64,000 bases of DNA, from assembly GCF_900113125.1 (NCBI RefSeq), contig NZ_FOOG01000001.1, forward strand, positions 217,661 to 281,660, read 5' to 3'. Each line of letters begins with the position of its first letter. Position 1 is the first letter of the stretch. The notes below the pieces were generated by a model. The model was not told the DNA's origin, ran no database searches, and saw only the letters and a list, made by a program, of their open reading frames with translations. Origin of the DNA: Halobacillus alkaliphilus. Its GTDB lineage: Bacteria; Bacillota; Bacilli; Bacillales; Halobacillaceae. A program made the translations under genes and the position numbers. Shown here piece by piece: positions 1 through 9,642 of the stretch.

Positions 1-2
1 TT

Positions 3-1028
3 ATAATGGGGAGTCAGTTGACAGCTTTAGCCATATTTGCTCAATTTTGGTTTCCTAATGTCCCGCTTTGGGTTTCTTCAAGTGTATTTGGGGTTTTGGG
101 GATCGGGGTTATTATTACCGGTGTTTCGGGGTTTGAAAGATTTGAGAATATATTTGGCGTTATGAAAATAGCGGCAATTTTAATGTTTATTATTATTGCA
201 TTCCTAGCTGTAGGAGGAGTTTTGAAAGGCGGCCAGCCTGACCCATCATTCACATGGGATAATAAAGGATTACTTCCACTTGGTTTAACTGGACTATGGG
301 CTGCGTCTATTTACGTATTTTACAGTTTTGGTGGAATTGAAGTTATGGGTATTATGGCAAATGAACTAAAAAATCCGAAAGATGCTCCTAAGTCGGGAAC
401 ATTTATGCTTTCATTACTTACAACTATTTATGTAGTATCCATAGGCCTCGCACTATGGCTTGTCCCTTATACGAAATTTAACGGTGATGAAAGTCCATTT
501 ATTACCGCTTTAAGTAAGTATGATCTATCTTTTGTACCCCATGCATTTAATGGAGCTTTAATAATTGGAGGTTTTTCCACTATGGTAGCCTCATTGTACG
601 GGATCACAACCATATTAACCTCTTTGTCAGAAGATGGAGATGCTCCTAAATTCTTCTCTAAGACAGGTCCTAGAAAAGTTCCTTATTATGCCGTATTGCT
701 AACTATCGGGGGGTTAATTGCTTCAATAATAGTTGCTTTACTGCTCCCAGAGAAAATATATGAATATTTAACCACAGCTGCCGGTCTTATGCTCTTATAC
801 ATCTGGCTGTTTATCCTGTTTTCTTATAATAAAATTATGGAGTTAACTTCATTTAAACGTGTAAAAAGACTGATAGGGTTAGTGTTAATTTTGCTTGCAG
901 TTTCGGGAACTTTATTAAATAAAACAAGTCGAATAGGTTTCTTTGTAAGCTTAGGGTTTTTACTGGTTATAGGTATTGTAACTATGATTATGAAAAAGAA
1001 ATGGAAGCATTTAGAAGCCGAAGAGTAA
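3..1028 (+). CDS. APC-family amino acid permease, 5' end outside the window
   Basis: This is the C-terminal part (about 341 residues) of a polytopic amino acid/polyamine permease. The frame is open to the window edge, so the ATG at 6 need not be the start. About nine hydrophobic helices are visible. The stretch YVFYSFGGIEVMGIMANE followed by KNPKDAPK is the conserved APC-superfamily region of an interrupted helix and the cytoplasmic loop after it. Family knowledge implies proton- or cation-coupled amino acid uptake at the cell membrane; the substrate cannot be read from sequence. The last 18 bases overlap the 3' end of the convergent LysE-type gene. Confidence 0.85.
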   Translation: MMGSQLTALAIFAQFWFPNVPLWVSSSVFGVLGIGVIITGVSGFERFENIFGVMKIAAILMFIIIAFLAVGGVLKGGQPDPSFTWDNKGLLPLGLTGLWAASIYVFYSFGGIEVMGIMANELKNPKDAPKSGTFMLSLLTTIYVVSIGLALWLVPYTKFNGDESPFITALSKYDLSFVPHAFNGALIIGGFSTMVASLYGITTILTSLSEDGDAPKFFSKTGPRKVPYYAVLLTIGGLIASIIVALLLPEKIYEYLTTAAGLMLLYIWLFILFSYNKIMELTSFKRVKRLIGLVLILLAVSGTLLNKTSRIGFFVSLGFLLVIGIVTMIMKKKWKHLEAEE

Positions 1029-1643
1029 TTGGAATGCTTGAAAACCAAAATAAACAGCAAATCCTAATAAACTTAAACCTGATAGAGTTGAGATTACTCT
1101 GAGCAGGCTGGGTGTTAAAACTTTTCTAAAGCCACTTGACACAGAAGCCATAAATACATCCCAGATCATTAAACCTAGAAGGACAGCACCTCCATAAAGA
1201 AGAACCTGAGCCATGTTATAACGATGAATGGTGTCAGCGAGAATGCTCCCATAAATACCCAGCCAGAAAAGAATGGATAATGGATTTGTAATTGCAAGCA
1301 GGAAGCCATTTGTGAACGTTTTCTTTAAAGATTCTCTACTTCTCAACTCCCTAATCCCAATTTCTTTTGTACCTTTAAAACTCTCGAAAGCCGTATAAAA
1401 TAATACAAATGCTCCGAATAACCACAGAAATGATTTCATAAAAGGAATTTCTAAAAAATGAACCACTCCAAAAAACACACAAAGGATAAAAAATAAATCA
1501 GCAACAATAGATCCTAACCCAATAGCCCAGGAATGGAGGAAACCATTTTTGATTCCCTGGTCGATTTGTGCAGCGTTTATAGGACCGATTGGCGCGGCAA
1601 GCGATAACCCTAGCAAAATGTAACTAAAAAAAACCCCCATCAC
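1011..1643 (-). CDS. LysE/RhtB-family amino acid exporter
   Basis: A 210-residue membrane protein, the normal length for the LysE/RhtB translocator family, which exports amino acids or their analogues. The N-terminus carries the family signature GLSLAAPIGPINAAQI, followed by about six hydrophobic segments; PLSILFWLGIYGSI in the middle corresponds to the second conserved family region. It is convergent with the upstream permease and overlaps its stop by 18 bases. The substrate is unknown. A two-Met start (MMGVF) is present, so the start could move by one codon. Confidence 0.85.
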   Translation of the reverse strand: MMGVFFSYILLGLSLAAPIGPINAAQIDQGIKNGFLHSWAIGLGSIVADLFFILCVFFGVVHFLEIPFMKSFLWLFGAFVLFYTAFESFKGTKEIGIRELRSRESLKKTFTNGFLLAITNPLSILFWLGIYGSILADTIHRYNMAQVLLYGGAVLLGLMIWDVFMASVSSGFRKVLTPSLLRVISTLSGLSLLGFAVYFGFQAFQLLFGF

Positions 1644-1725
1644 GACACTCCTTCTTGAATGGCTTGTCCTATATATATTCAGTGTCGGAAAAGATTATGT
1701 AACATAGAGAAGGAAAGAGGTGTAA

Positions 1726-1758
1726 ATAAACCACTGTTCTCAAGGAACAGTGGTTTAT
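1726..1758 (-). terminator. Intrinsic terminator after the 80-residue gene
   Basis: Perfect 14-bp inverted repeat (arms 1726-1739 and 1745-1758, loop of 5), directly 3' of the minus-strand gene that stops at 1763. The tract after the stem is only moderately T-rich. Confidence 0.7.
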
Positions 1759-1762
1759 ACGT

Positions 1763-2005
1763 TCAGTTGGAAGCTTGATACGTTTCTACAATTAGACGCA
1801 GCAAATCGCTAGCCCGCTGAATTTCTTTCTGGTCAGTTTTAGAATTTAGGTCAGGGTCATGTATTAATTCATTGAGAGCCTCTTCAGCTATCTTCACATG
1901 CTGCTGTGCTTCTGCAACCCCGGTTTGATTCTCCTGCATCCGCTCAACTGCTTGTTTAGCCTGGGTCAACTGTTCTGTTACGTATTCAAAATGATCGAGG
2001 GGCAT
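1763..2005 (-). CDS. Small helical protein of unknown function (possibly DUF2564-like)
   Basis: An 80-residue, charged, Gln/Glu-rich protein predicted to be entirely helical, with heptad-like spacing (EQLTQAKQAVERMQ). There are no cysteines, signal peptide or membrane segment. An AGGAGG-like site lies just upstream (AGGAGGAAAAGTT before ATG) and a perfect terminator follows, so it is a real single-gene unit. The pattern resembles the small Bacillus DUF2564 proteins, but I cannot confirm that by eye. No function is assigned. Confidence 0.65.
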   Translation of the reverse strand: MPLDHFEYVTEQLTQAKQAVERMQENQTGVAEAQQHVKIAEEALNELIHDPDLNSKTDQKEIQRASDLLRLIVETYQASN

Positions 2006-2127
2006 AACTTTTCCTCCTGTCTTTATCGTTAATTTAACTATAATTTCATTATTTATACCCCCTTAAATCGTTTAATCATTATAATTAATTTTGAATGTTT
2101 ACATACTAAGAAAAAGGAGGTAATGAC

Positions 2128-2352
2128 ATGGCGGAACAAATCATCGCTGTCAGGAAAAATGAAGAGGGAAGTATTGTGGAAATGAAGTTATCATCAGGAA
2201 GAATAGTGGATTATCACGAGGCTCATCAATTGGCCAGAAATGGAGAACTGGAGCATGTGAATCTAATTCGAGGGAAAGATGGAGAAGATCATTTGCGAAG
2301 TCAGCCAGATGGGAAAATCGACAATAATTTAGATAATCTTCCATCGTTCTAA
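2128..2352 (+). CDS. DUF3892 family small protein
   Basis: A 74-residue soluble protein. It starts AEQIIAVRKNEEGSI and continues through KLSSGRIVDYHEAHQLARNGELEHVN, the typical layout of the DUF3892 family found across Bacillaceae. The family has no established function. AAGGAGG precedes the ATG at a 6-base spacing. It ends at the shared bidirectional terminator and is probably expressed alone. Confidence 0.8.
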   Translation: MAEQIIAVRKNEEGSIVEMKLSSGRIVDYHEAHQLARNGELEHVNLIRGKDGEDHLRSQPDGKIDNNLDNLPSF

Positions 2353-2373
2353 TTTAATGTATAATTAATAATA

Positions 2374-2417
2374 AAAGATCAAGAGCGTGATCTTTAATAA
2401 TCACGCTCTTGATCTTT
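2374..2417. terminator. Bidirectional terminator between DUF3892 and ALDH genes
   Basis: A perfect 17-bp stem (2374-2390 with 2401-2417) and a 10-base loop, flanked by A and T runs. It serves the plus-strand gene ending at 2352 and the minus-strand gene ending at 2424. Confidence 0.85.
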
Positions 2418-2423
2418 CTATGC

Positions 2424-3785
2424 TTAACCGAGAACCTTCTTGATGATAGTTAATCCAAAAGAGGAGCCTGGATACCTGAATTTCTGGTCGAACTTTGTCG
2501 TTTGTTTCGTAATACTCTTCAAATGGGTGAAGGTGTCAAAACTTGCTTGTCCGTGATAACTTCCCATTCCACTCTCTCCAACTCCTCCAAAAGGAAGGTG
2601 GGGGTTTAAAATATGGTATAGGGTGTCATTAATACAGCCGCCTCCAAATGGAATGGAGGTCATAATTTCTTCCTGCTCTGCTTCGCTTTCTCCGAAGTAA
2701 TAGAGAGCTAGTGGTTTTGGACGGCTATTCACTTGGCTGATCACCTCTGATAAATGATCAAACGCCAATATCGGAAGAATGGGACCGAATATTTCCTCCT
2801 GCATGACAGGGTCAGACCAATTCACCTGGTCCAGAATAGTAGGTTCAATCATTTGACGCTTTTCATCTAAAGAGCCACCGGAAACCACCGTTCCTGCATC
2901 TAGATAGGAAGAAATTCGGTCAAAGTGCTGGTCGTTCACAATTTTTACATAATCTGGATTCTCCAAAGGCCGCTCCCCATAAAATTCATGGATATATTTT
3001 TTCATGGCCTTAATCAGTGGTGCTTTAACTTCATGGTGGACGAGCAAGTAATCAGGAGCAATGCATGTTTGGCCAGCATTCGTAAATTTACCCCATACAA
3101 TTCGTTTGGCAGCAAGGTCGATCGCTGCGTCTTTATTAACAATTGCGGGACTCTTACCACCCAGTTCTAAAGTCACGGGGATTAATTGTTTACTGGCCTT
3201 CTCCATAATCTTTCTTCCTACAGGAACGCTCCCCGTAAAAAAGACATAATCAAGTGGCTGTTCCATTAGTTCTTGCGTTACTTCTTTACCCCCTTCGACT
3301 ACAGCAATGTAGTTAGGCGAAAAGTACTGTTCTACCATTTTTTTAATGACCCACGAAACTGTTGGAGTAAGTTCAGATGGTTTAATGATAACGGTATTAC
3401 CTGCCGCAATAGCCCCGAGCACTGGAGCCAGGGCCAGTTGAAACGGGTAGTTCCAGGGAGCGATGATAAGAACCGTTCCGTAAGCTTCCTTATAAATCAA
3501 ATTTTTAGAACCTTTATGGGTTAAAGGTGCTTTGACCTTTTGAGGAGCCATCCATTGTTTAAGGTGTTTTAGATGGTGATCAATTTCGCTTTTCAAAAGC
3601 GCGATTTCTGAAACGTACGCTTCAAATTCAGATTTATTTAAATCAAATTTCAATGCCTCAATGATCGGTTTTTCAAACGTGCGAATCATTTTTTTCATGC
3701 GCAAAAGCTGATCCCTTCGGAACTGATAACTTCTTGTGTGACCTTCTTCATACCACCGTTTTTGCTGTTGAACAACGGTTTGCAT
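2424..3785 (-). CDS. Aldehyde dehydrogenase (class 3-like, YwdH type)
   Basis: NAD(P)-dependent oxidation of aldehydes to carboxylates. The protein has about 453 residues, the short length of the class 3/fatty-aldehyde type, like B. subtilis YwdH. Catalytic features are visible: the general base Glu in VTLELGGKSPAIV, the nucleophile Cys in NAGQTCIAPDYLL, the Rossmann region with IIKPSELTPT, and EEIFGPILP. I place the start at the ATG at 3785 (MQTVVQQQ) because AAGGAGGA lies six bases before it; the upstream in-frame ATG at 3803 sits inside that ribosome site. The gene follows rnz with the ribosome site immediately after the rnz stop, so the two are co-transcribed. Confidence 0.9.
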   Translation of the reverse strand: MQTVVQQQKRWYEEGHTRSYQFRRDQLLRMKKMIRTFEKPIIEALKFDLNKSEFEAYVSEIALLKSEIDHHLKHLKQWMAPQKVKAPLTHKGSKNLIYKEAYGTVLIIAPWNYPFQLALAPVLGAIAAGNTVIIKPSELTPTVSWVIKKMVEQYFSPNYIAVVEGGKEVTQELMEQPLDYVFFTGSVPVGRKIMEKASKQLIPVTLELGGKSPAIVNKDAAIDLAAKRIVWGKFTNAGQTCIAPDYLLVHHEVKAPLIKAMKKYIHEFYGERPLENPDYVKIVNDQHFDRISSYLDAGTVVSGGSLDEKRQMIEPTILDQVNWSDPVMQEEIFGPILPILAFDHLSEVISQVNSRPKPLALYYFGESEAEQEEIMTSIPFGGGCINDTLYHILNPHLPFGGVGESGMGSYHGQASFDTFTHLKSITKQTTKFDQKFRYPGSSFGLTIIKKVLG

Positions 3786-3799
3786 CACAATTTCCTCCT

Positions 3800-4726
3800 T
3801 CACGTAATACGTGTAATTGGGTACTGAAAAAAATCATACGCGATTTTTGTATGAGCAAATATATCTCTTGCTTCTGTTTCAAGCTGCTTCAGTGCGCTCC
3901 CCTGATAGCGTGAGGAGATATGATTGAGAATAAGCTCTCTTACATTTGCTTCTTTGGCAAGAGTAGCGGCCTGATGTACCGTGGAGTGAAAGTAATCATA
4001 GGCCATTTGATTTTCATCACTGGCGAAAGTAGCTTCATGAACAAGTACATCTGAATCTTTAACTTTATATTTTAAATCAGGGATGTAACGAGTATCTCCG
4101 AGAATTGATACTTTTCTACCTTTTTTAGGAGGTCCTAAAACATCTTTTCTATAAATGACCTGTCCATTATCCAAGCGCGTTTGAGATTGACTTTTAATTA
4201 ATTGGTAAATGGGTCCAGGGTCAAGACCCAGCTCTTTAAGTTTAGATGGTTTTAGTTCCCCGATTTTGTCTTTTTCCGTTAGAACATAACCATAGCTTTC
4301 CAGTCCGTGCTGCAGGGAAATGGCTTCGACTACAAACTGGTCGTCTTCAAATAGAATGCCTTCTTCGACTTCCTCAACATAAAGAGGATAGCGCAAATGT
4401 GTGCCGCTAATCTGCAGACTGATATCGATGTACTCTTTTAATCCCCTCGGGCCGTAAACGGTTACAGGAGTTTCGCCCCCCTGGAAAGAACGGCTGCTCA
4501 GCAGGCCGGGAAGCCCGTAAATATGATCACCGTGAAGGTGAGTAATAAATATAACCTCGATTCTTCTTGGTCTTAGATTTGTATGTAAGATCTGTTGCTG
4601 CGTTCCTTCTCCGCAATCAAATATCCAAGTGGTTCCACGTTCTTCCAACATGCGGAGGGCAAGGGAAGAAACATTTCTTTCCTTTGACGGAACCCCGGAT
4701 CCTGTACCTAAAAAAAATAGTTCCAT
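3800..4726 (-). CDS. rnz: Ribonuclease Z
   Basis: The tRNA 3' processing endonuclease that removes 3' trailers from precursors lacking an encoded CCA. At 308 residues it is the normal short-form RNase Z. Metallo-beta-lactamase motifs appear in order: [20 protein letters not shown], the zinc motif [24 protein letters not shown] and ILNHISSRY. An insert near residues 150-195 corresponds to the exosite arm that binds tRNA. It is the first gene of an rnz-aldehyde dehydrogenase pair and lies near namA, as in B. subtilis (yqjK/yqjM). Confidence 0.95.
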   Translation of the reverse strand: MELFFLGTGSGVPSKERNVSSLALRMLEERGTTWIFDCGEGTQQQILHTNLRPRRIEVIFITHLHGDHIYGLPGLLSSRSFQGGETPVTVYGPRGLKEYIDISLQISGTHLRYPLYVEEVEEGILFEDDQFVVEAISLQHGLESYGYVLTEKDKIGELKPSKLKELGLDPGPIYQLIKSQSQTRLDNGQVIYRKDVLGPPKKGRKVSILGDTRYIPDLKYKVKDSDVLVHEATFASDENQMAYDYFHSTVHQAATLAKEANVRELILNHISSRYQGSALKQLETEARDIFAHTKIAYDFFQYPITRIT

Positions 4727-4976
4727 TTAGAACTCCCTCCTACTAATCACATCATACCACCTCAAGCCTTTTAACACACTTCCTATAAGAGAAATGTTAC
4801 CTATGAATGTTCAATCAATATAGGGAGAGGCTATTTTAAACATGGTTATTAATTTTTTGTAGTTTTCCTATTATAGACTTGTCTTTTGGAAGATACGAAT
4901 TGAAGTTATTAATTAAAATAGCTTTTTTAAGTCCTGCATGAGTCAGGGTCACAGGAGTTTGCTGATATAAAATGAT

Positions 4977-5993
4977 TTACCACGCTCTGGTATATTGTCT
5001 TGGTCCTTCAAGTTTGTACCCAAGTTCATCTGCTGCTTGTTTTGGCCAGTAAGGGTTTTTTAACAGTGCCCGTGCTAAGAAGATAAGATCCGCGCGTTCA
5101 TTTCGTAAGATTTCTTCTGCCTGGTTACCGCTTGTAATCAGTCCAACCGCTCCGGTGTCAATTCCTGCTTCAACTTTAATCTTCTCGGCATATTTAACTT
5201 GATAACCCGGATATGGATCGATAGGTGCGGGCACTACTCCGCCAGAGCTCACATCAATCAAATCAACACCTTGAGCTTTCATTTTTTCAGCAAAGTAAAT
5301 AAAATCCTCCATTTTATTTCCATTTTCATGATATTCTGCGCCTGAAATTCTAACGAACAATGGTCCTGTCCATGTTTCTCGCACAGCATCAATGATTTCG
5401 GATAAGAATCTATAACGTTTCTCACGTGAACCACCATATTTATCACTCCGGAAATTGGTGAGAGGAGACAAAAACTGGTTAATTAAATATCCATGCGCCC
5501 CGTGGAGCTCAATAACATCAAACCCTGCCTCTTTTGCACGTTTCGCCCCTTCTTTAAAAGATTGAACCGTCGAACTTACTTGCTGTTCATCCATTTCCAC
5601 AGGTGTTTTTAGGGACTCACTAAAGGGTGCAGCGCTTGGAGCATATATCTCACTATCCAAATTAGCTTTCCGGCCTGCATGAGCAAGCTGGATTCCGGCT
5701 TTTGCTCCATGCCGGTGAATGGCTTCAGTCAAAGTAGATAGACCTTCATTATGATTATCAGACCAGATTCCAAGGTCTTCATGTGATATTCGTCCTTCAG
5801 GAGTCACCGATGTGGCTTCAGTCATAACAAGACCAACTTGGCCGGCAGCTCGGCTTTCATAATGGGCTAAGTGAAAAGGTTGAGTATGACCATCCTGATT
5901 ATGTGAAGAATACATACACATAGGTGACATAACTATCCTGTTTTTAAGAGTCACATTTTTGATTGTATAGGGTGAAAATAATAAGTTTTTCAA
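4977..5993 (-). CDS. namA: NADPH dehydrogenase NamA (old yellow enzyme, YqjM)
   Basis: An FMN-dependent ene-reductase that reduces activated C=C bonds (enones, maleimides, nitro compounds) with NADPH. At 338 residues it matches the family exactly. Key YqjM residues are visible: Cys26 and Tyr28 in SPMCMYS, the substrate-anion histidines in [13 protein letters not shown], and the C-terminal arginine finger Arg336 in YTRAW, which completes the neighbouring subunit's active site. The start is TTG at 5993 with GAGGAGGA upstream, only 2 bases after the glycosyltransferase stop. It is therefore the third gene of a GDPD-GT2-namA operon. Confidence 0.95.
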   Translation of the reverse strand: MKNLLFSPYTIKNVTLKNRIVMSPMCMYSSHNQDGHTQPFHLAHYESRAAGQVGLVMTEATSVTPEGRISHEDLGIWSDNHNEGLSTLTEAIHRHGAKAGIQLAHAGRKANLDSEIYAPSAAPFSESLKTPVEMDEQQVSSTVQSFKEGAKRAKEAGFDVIELHGAHGYLINQFLSPLTNFRSDKYGGSREKRYRFLSEIIDAVRETWTGPLFVRISGAEYHENGNKMEDFIYFAEKMKAQGVDLIDVSSGGVVPAPIDPYPGYQVKYAEKIKVEAGIDTGAVGLITSGNQAEEILRNERADLIFLARALLKNPYWPKQAADELGYKLEGPRQYTRAW

Positions 5994-5995
5994 AA

Positions 5996-7150
5996 CTATT
6001 CCTCCTCAGAGTTGCGATAATATTTCTTAAGCTCCTTTAATGAATAGTGACTGCCACGCCATACAATACCGCCTCTAAGAAAGGTTAGAAGCAGTGCTCT
6101 AGAGAGCATATAAATAAATAACACAGCGAAAATGGGCAGTCCGAAAACAATCCAGTTGGAATATGTAGTAAGATGCCGCATGGTTAACGCATATAAATAA
6201 AATAACAAAACGATGGTAAAAGCACTAATCATTTGAAGTGGAAGACGGCTGCTCCAAATGGTGATAAACGGAAGAAGTTGAGAAGTAAATACACCTGCGA
6301 TGGCTAGTAGAGCAAACAAAACAGAATAATTTAAGCCGGCAAACGCGTTTTTTTCGAAACCTTTGAAAGCAGATGGAAGATCAGGATACCACTCCACAGA
6401 CAAGCTTCGTAGTGCGGTCACAAGGCTCTGTCTGTAGCCTGAATTCTTGATGCGCTGACCCATAGCAAGATCATCATCCGGACGTAAACGAATCGCATGG
6501 TGGCCTCCGATGCCCTGGTAGCAGGCGTTAGTCAGGAGTTGAAAAGCACCTACACCCATGCCCCCTTTTTTAGAGGGATGATTAGCTGTCCAGGGTCGTT
6601 TTAAATATCCAAATCCAAAAAGAAAGAAGGAAATTAACCCTTTTAGAAAAAAAGAACCGGCCCTGAGATTGGGGGCAGCGGTTAAATGATCCAGGTTTTC
6701 ATTTTTTAAGAAGGTGATGGCTTGGGAGACGACATTTCCATGGAAGGAGATGTCCGCATCTGTAAACAATAAGTAAGTGCCCTTAGCCTGTTGCGCTCCT
6801 ATGTGCAGGGCGTGGTTCTTACCCAGCCATCCAGATGGTAATGTCTCAATCGTGATAGAGTGTACATTTGCATGATGAACAGCGAGATTTTCGATAATGG
6901 AGCCAGTCGAGTCAGTTGAGCGATCATTAACGGCGAGGATTTCAAGATTTACGTATTTTTGACCCAGAAGGGTTTCGATAGTCTGTTTAATGGATTTTTC
7001 TTCATCTTTAGCAGCAATAATAACGGAAATCATTGAGTTTTCATCCCTGAAGGGTAGATGGTCAATTGCAGGCAGGGTTTTAAATCCTTTATGAAAATCA
7101 ACAAGGACGATGACCCAAAATAAGAAGATAATCGTTAATAGCCAGAACAT
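5996..7150 (-). CDS. Membrane glycosyltransferase, family 2
   Basis: A 384-residue GT2 enzyme. It has an N-terminal membrane anchor (residues 1-20), a GT-A fold with [13 protein letters not shown], the nucleotide-binding [10 protein letters not shown], and the DxD-type FTDADISF, then an acceptor-side [13 protein letters not shown] and three or four C-terminal membrane helices. The layout matches CrtQ-like and other lipid-linked glycosyltransferases; the acceptor cannot be read. Its start overlaps the stop of the GDPD gene (TAATG), which indicates translational coupling. The neighbouring glycerophosphodiesterase suggests membrane-lipid metabolism, but that is inference. Confidence 0.8.
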   Translation of the reverse strand: MFWLLTIIFLFWVIVLVDFHKGFKTLPAIDHLPFRDENSMISVIIAAKDEEKSIKQTIETLLGQKYVNLEILAVNDRSTDSTGSIIENLAVHHANVHSITIETLPSGWLGKNHALHIGAQQAKGTYLLFTDADISFHGNVVSQAITFLKNENLDHLTAAPNLRAGSFFLKGLISFFLFGFGYLKRPWTANHPSKKGGMGVGAFQLLTNACYQGIGGHHAIRLRPDDDLAMGQRIKNSGYRQSLVTALRSLSVEWYPDLPSAFKGFEKNAFAGLNYSVLFALLAIAGVFTSQLLPFITIWSSRLPLQMISAFTIVLLFYLYALTMRHLTTYSNWIVFGLPIFAVLFIYMLSRALLLTFLRGGIVWRGSHYSLKELKKYYRNSEEE

Positions 7151-7905
7151 TAGAAGAACCCTTTCCTGTTGTTATGAATAAGCTTTCGATATTCCAGTGC
7201 CTGGTTAGGAAAATCAGTAAAAATACCGTCAATTCCTAATTGATAGCATTTCTTCATATGAGAAGGGCGATTGACCGTATAGACGCGCAGATTTAACTTT
7301 TCTTTATGGCAGCTTTTGACTAACTTTTTATCTAATAAACGATGCTTAACATGAAGAGCATCTGCTCCTAAAGACTTTGCATAGTCTGGGAGGTTAATCA
7401 TCTTAGTAGAGGTTAGAAAAGCCGTTTTAATTGAAGGGTTAATCTGCTTCATACGGAGAATGGTGTCAGAATTAAAACTGGAAATAACGGTCCGTTCGAC
7501 CACCTCATATTTTTTTAGCGCTTCATATACAATTCTTTCAATGTCTTTATATTCAATTACATTAGTTTTTAATTCTGCATTAAGAAACATAGGCTGCTCC
7601 TTGAACCAGCGAAGGAATTCGTCTAATGTTACAATATAACAATCAGAAAATTCTGGGGAAAACCAGCTTCCAGCATCAAGCAGGCGCAGTTCTGTGTATG
7701 TATAATCCTGTACAAATCCCGTGCCATTTGTTGTCCTGCGTAAGTTTTCATCATGAATAAGCACTGGAATTTGATCTTTTGTTAACTGAATGTCTGTTTC
7801 AATCCCTTCGGCTTGAGCGGAGCGCGCTAATTCGAAAGCGGGCATAGTATTTTCCGGTGCAAGGGAGCTTGCTCCCCGGTGAGCGTAAATAAGCGTTGTA
7901 TTCAT
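7150..7905 (-). CDS. Glycerophosphodiester phosphodiesterase (UgpQ type)
   Basis: It hydrolyses glycerophosphodiesters to glycerol-3-phosphate and an alcohol. It is a cytoplasmic form of about 251 residues with no signal peptide. The catalytic TIM-barrel motifs are present: IYAHRGASSLAPENTMPAF (His-Arg and Glu-Asn), EGIETDIQLTKD (metal-binding Glu/Asp), LIHDENLRRTTNGTG (catalytic His) and AELK. I use the ATG at 7905, preceded by GAGAGGTG at 6 bases; a GTG three codons upstream lies within the ribosome site. It is first in the operon with GT2 and namA, and divergent from yqjN. Confidence 0.9.
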   Translation of the reverse strand: MNTTLIYAHRGASSLAPENTMPAFELARSAQAEGIETDIQLTKDQIPVLIHDENLRRTTNGTGFVQDYTYTELRLLDAGSWFSPEFSDCYIVTLDEFLRWFKEQPMFLNAELKTNVIEYKDIERIVYEALKKYEVVERTVISSFNSDTILRMKQINPSIKTAFLTSTKMINLPDYAKSLGADALHVKHRLLDKKLVKSCHKEKLNLRVYTVNRPSHMKKCYQLGIDGIFTDFPNQALEYRKLIHNNRKGFF

Positions 7906-7986
7906 AAAGTTCACCTCTCATTCAGGTTGGACCTTGAGTTTGATTGTGTTCGAAAAACCAGAAAAAGTCAATAAGGAGTGTAAAAC

Positions 7987-9603
7987 ATGGGACAGTGGCA
8001 GACAAAAAAGCAGTTAACCGATCTACTATGTTCACTAGTGGAATATCCAAGTATTACAGGGAGTAATGCTGAGATCGCAGTTATTGAATACTTATATTAT
8101 ATTTTAGAAGATCGTAAATATTATCAGGCTCATCCTGAACACTTAAATCTTCATCCTTTGGATGACGGGCGACAGCTGTTAACTGCCCTTGTAAAACAAG
8201 GAGAAGCAAAAGATACAATCGTTCTTATTGCCCACGCAGATGTGGTAGGCGTCGAAGATTATGGATCCTGGCAGAATCTGGCTTTTCATCCAAAAGAACT
8301 AACACAGGAGCTTCATAAAAACCCTGGAGTACTACCTAAGGATGCAGCCAAAGATTTATTGACAGGAGAGTGGTTGTTCGGCCGTGGAATTATGGATATG
8401 AAAGCAGGATTAACCTTGCACCTTTCACTACTGGAAAAAGCAATGGAAGGCGAGTTTGATGGAAATTTACTACTTGTAGCCGTACCTGATGAGGAAGTAA
8501 ATTCAGAAGGAATGCTAGCTGCTTTGCCGGCTCTTGCAGAGATGAAAGATAAAGAAAATCTGAATTATAAAACAGCCATCAATGGAGAGCCAATGTTTAG
8601 CAAATACCCTGGTGATCCAGCTAATTACCTCTATACGGGATCGATTGGAAAAACGCTTCCTGGTTTCTTTTGTTACGGGAAAGAAACACATGCCGGTGAA
8701 CCTTTCGCTGGTCTAAATGCTAACTTGATGATTAGCTATATTGCTCAGGAGATGGAGTTGAACGAAACTTTTATTGAGCAGGTAGATGGAGAGAGAACAC
8801 CCCCTCCTATTAGTCTGATGCAGCGTGACTTAAAGCATCATTATTCCGTTCAAACGCCTCAGTCTGCTGTAGCTATGTATAATGTTTTATATATGAAGCA
8901 GACGATTGAACAGTTGAACGAAAAATTGTTACTGGCTGCTCAGCGTGCGCGCGCTAAAATTATCAACCATTACCACCATCAGGCCTCTTTTTATTTAGAA
9001 GGCACGCAAACGTCGAATTTTTCACCGGAAATTCAGATTCTGACTTACGAACAATTGTACAAAGAAGCAGTAGACCGGTATGGAACGAGGGAAGTGGAGC
9101 GTCGTCAAAATCGTTTAATTAATCAACGAGATGAAGGGGACCGTGATTTTTCTACCAGTCTTGTGCAAAATCTTGCTTCATTATGTAAAGATATCAGTCC
9201 AATGATTGTTTTATTCTACAGCCCTCCTTTCTATCCATCTGTGTCTTCTCACCATGACCCGCTTATTCAAAGCGGCGCGAAAAAGGCTATTGATACAGCT
9301 CGCAACAAATTTGGGGTAAACTTGACTGAAGTGGAATATTTCACAGGGCTTTCCGATTTGAGCTTTATTGGACCAGTATCGATGAAATCTTCCATTGATC
9401 ATTTACTTAATCAGATGCCTATACAAGGAAAAGGATATGAATTGCCTGCTAAAATTATGGAAACCATTACGATGCCTATCATTAATATTGGGCCACGTGG
9501 CAGAGACGCCCACCAGTGGACGGAGCGACTTGAATTAACTTACAGTTTTGATAAGCTTCCAAAGATCTTAACGGAAACAATCCATCATTTTTTTAATTCA
9601 TAA
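7987..9603 (+). CDS. yqjN: M20-family peptidase, RocB/YqjN-like
   Basis: A 538-residue zinc-peptidase-fold protein related to RocB and YqjN, a family tied to amino acid (arginine-type) degradation but without a firmly defined reaction. Metal-site motifs are visible: IAHADVVG, FGRGIMDMKAG, PDEEVNSEGM and ETHAGEPFAGLNAN. The length is that of RocB rather than of ordinary M20 deacylases (about 400). Its position between namA and yqjP/yqjQ is the B. subtilis yqj order. It is divergent from the GDPD operon and closed by a hairpin at 9608-9632. Confidence 0.85.
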   Translation: MGQWQTKKQLTDLLCSLVEYPSITGSNAEIAVIEYLYYILEDRKYYQAHPEHLNLHPLDDGRQLLTALVKQGEAKDTIVLIAHADVVGVEDYGSWQNLAFHPKELTQELHKNPGVLPKDAAKDLLTGEWLFGRGIMDMKAGLTLHLSLLEKAMEGEFDGNLLLVAVPDEEVNSEGMLAALPALAEMKDKENLNYKTAINGEPMFSKYPGDPANYLYTGSIGKTLPGFFCYGKETHAGEPFAGLNANLMISYIAQEMELNETFIEQVDGERTPPPISLMQRDLKHHYSVQTPQSAVAMYNVLYMKQTIEQLNEKLLLAAQRARAKIINHYHHQASFYLEGTQTSNFSPEIQILTYEQLYKEAVDRYGTREVERRQNRLINQRDEGDRDFSTSLVQNLASLCKDISPMIVLFYSPPFYPSVSSHHDPLIQSGAKKAIDTARNKFGVNLTEVEYFTGLSDLSFIGPVSMKSSIDHLLNQMPIQGKGYELPAKIMETITMPIINIGPRGRDAHQWTERLELTYSFDKLPKILTETIHHFFNS

Positions 9604-9607
9604 AAAT

Positions 9608-9632
9608 GTCCGGATGCTGCCAGCATCCGGAC
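9608..9632. terminator. Terminator between convergent yqjN and abgT-type genes
   Basis: A GC-rich stem of 10-12 bp (GTCCGGATGC against GCATCCGGAC) lies 5 bases after the yqjN stop and 11 bases from the convergent transporter stop, so it can serve both strands. Confidence 0.75.
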
Positions 9633-9642
9633 GTTTGTCGTG

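Noticed and set aside
5996..7905. GDPD and GT2 as part of a hopanoid or carotenoid cluster
   Set aside because: No cyclase, squalene/phytoene synthase or other pathway gene adjoins them; the ruined cyclase is 14 kb away. The link would be guesswork.
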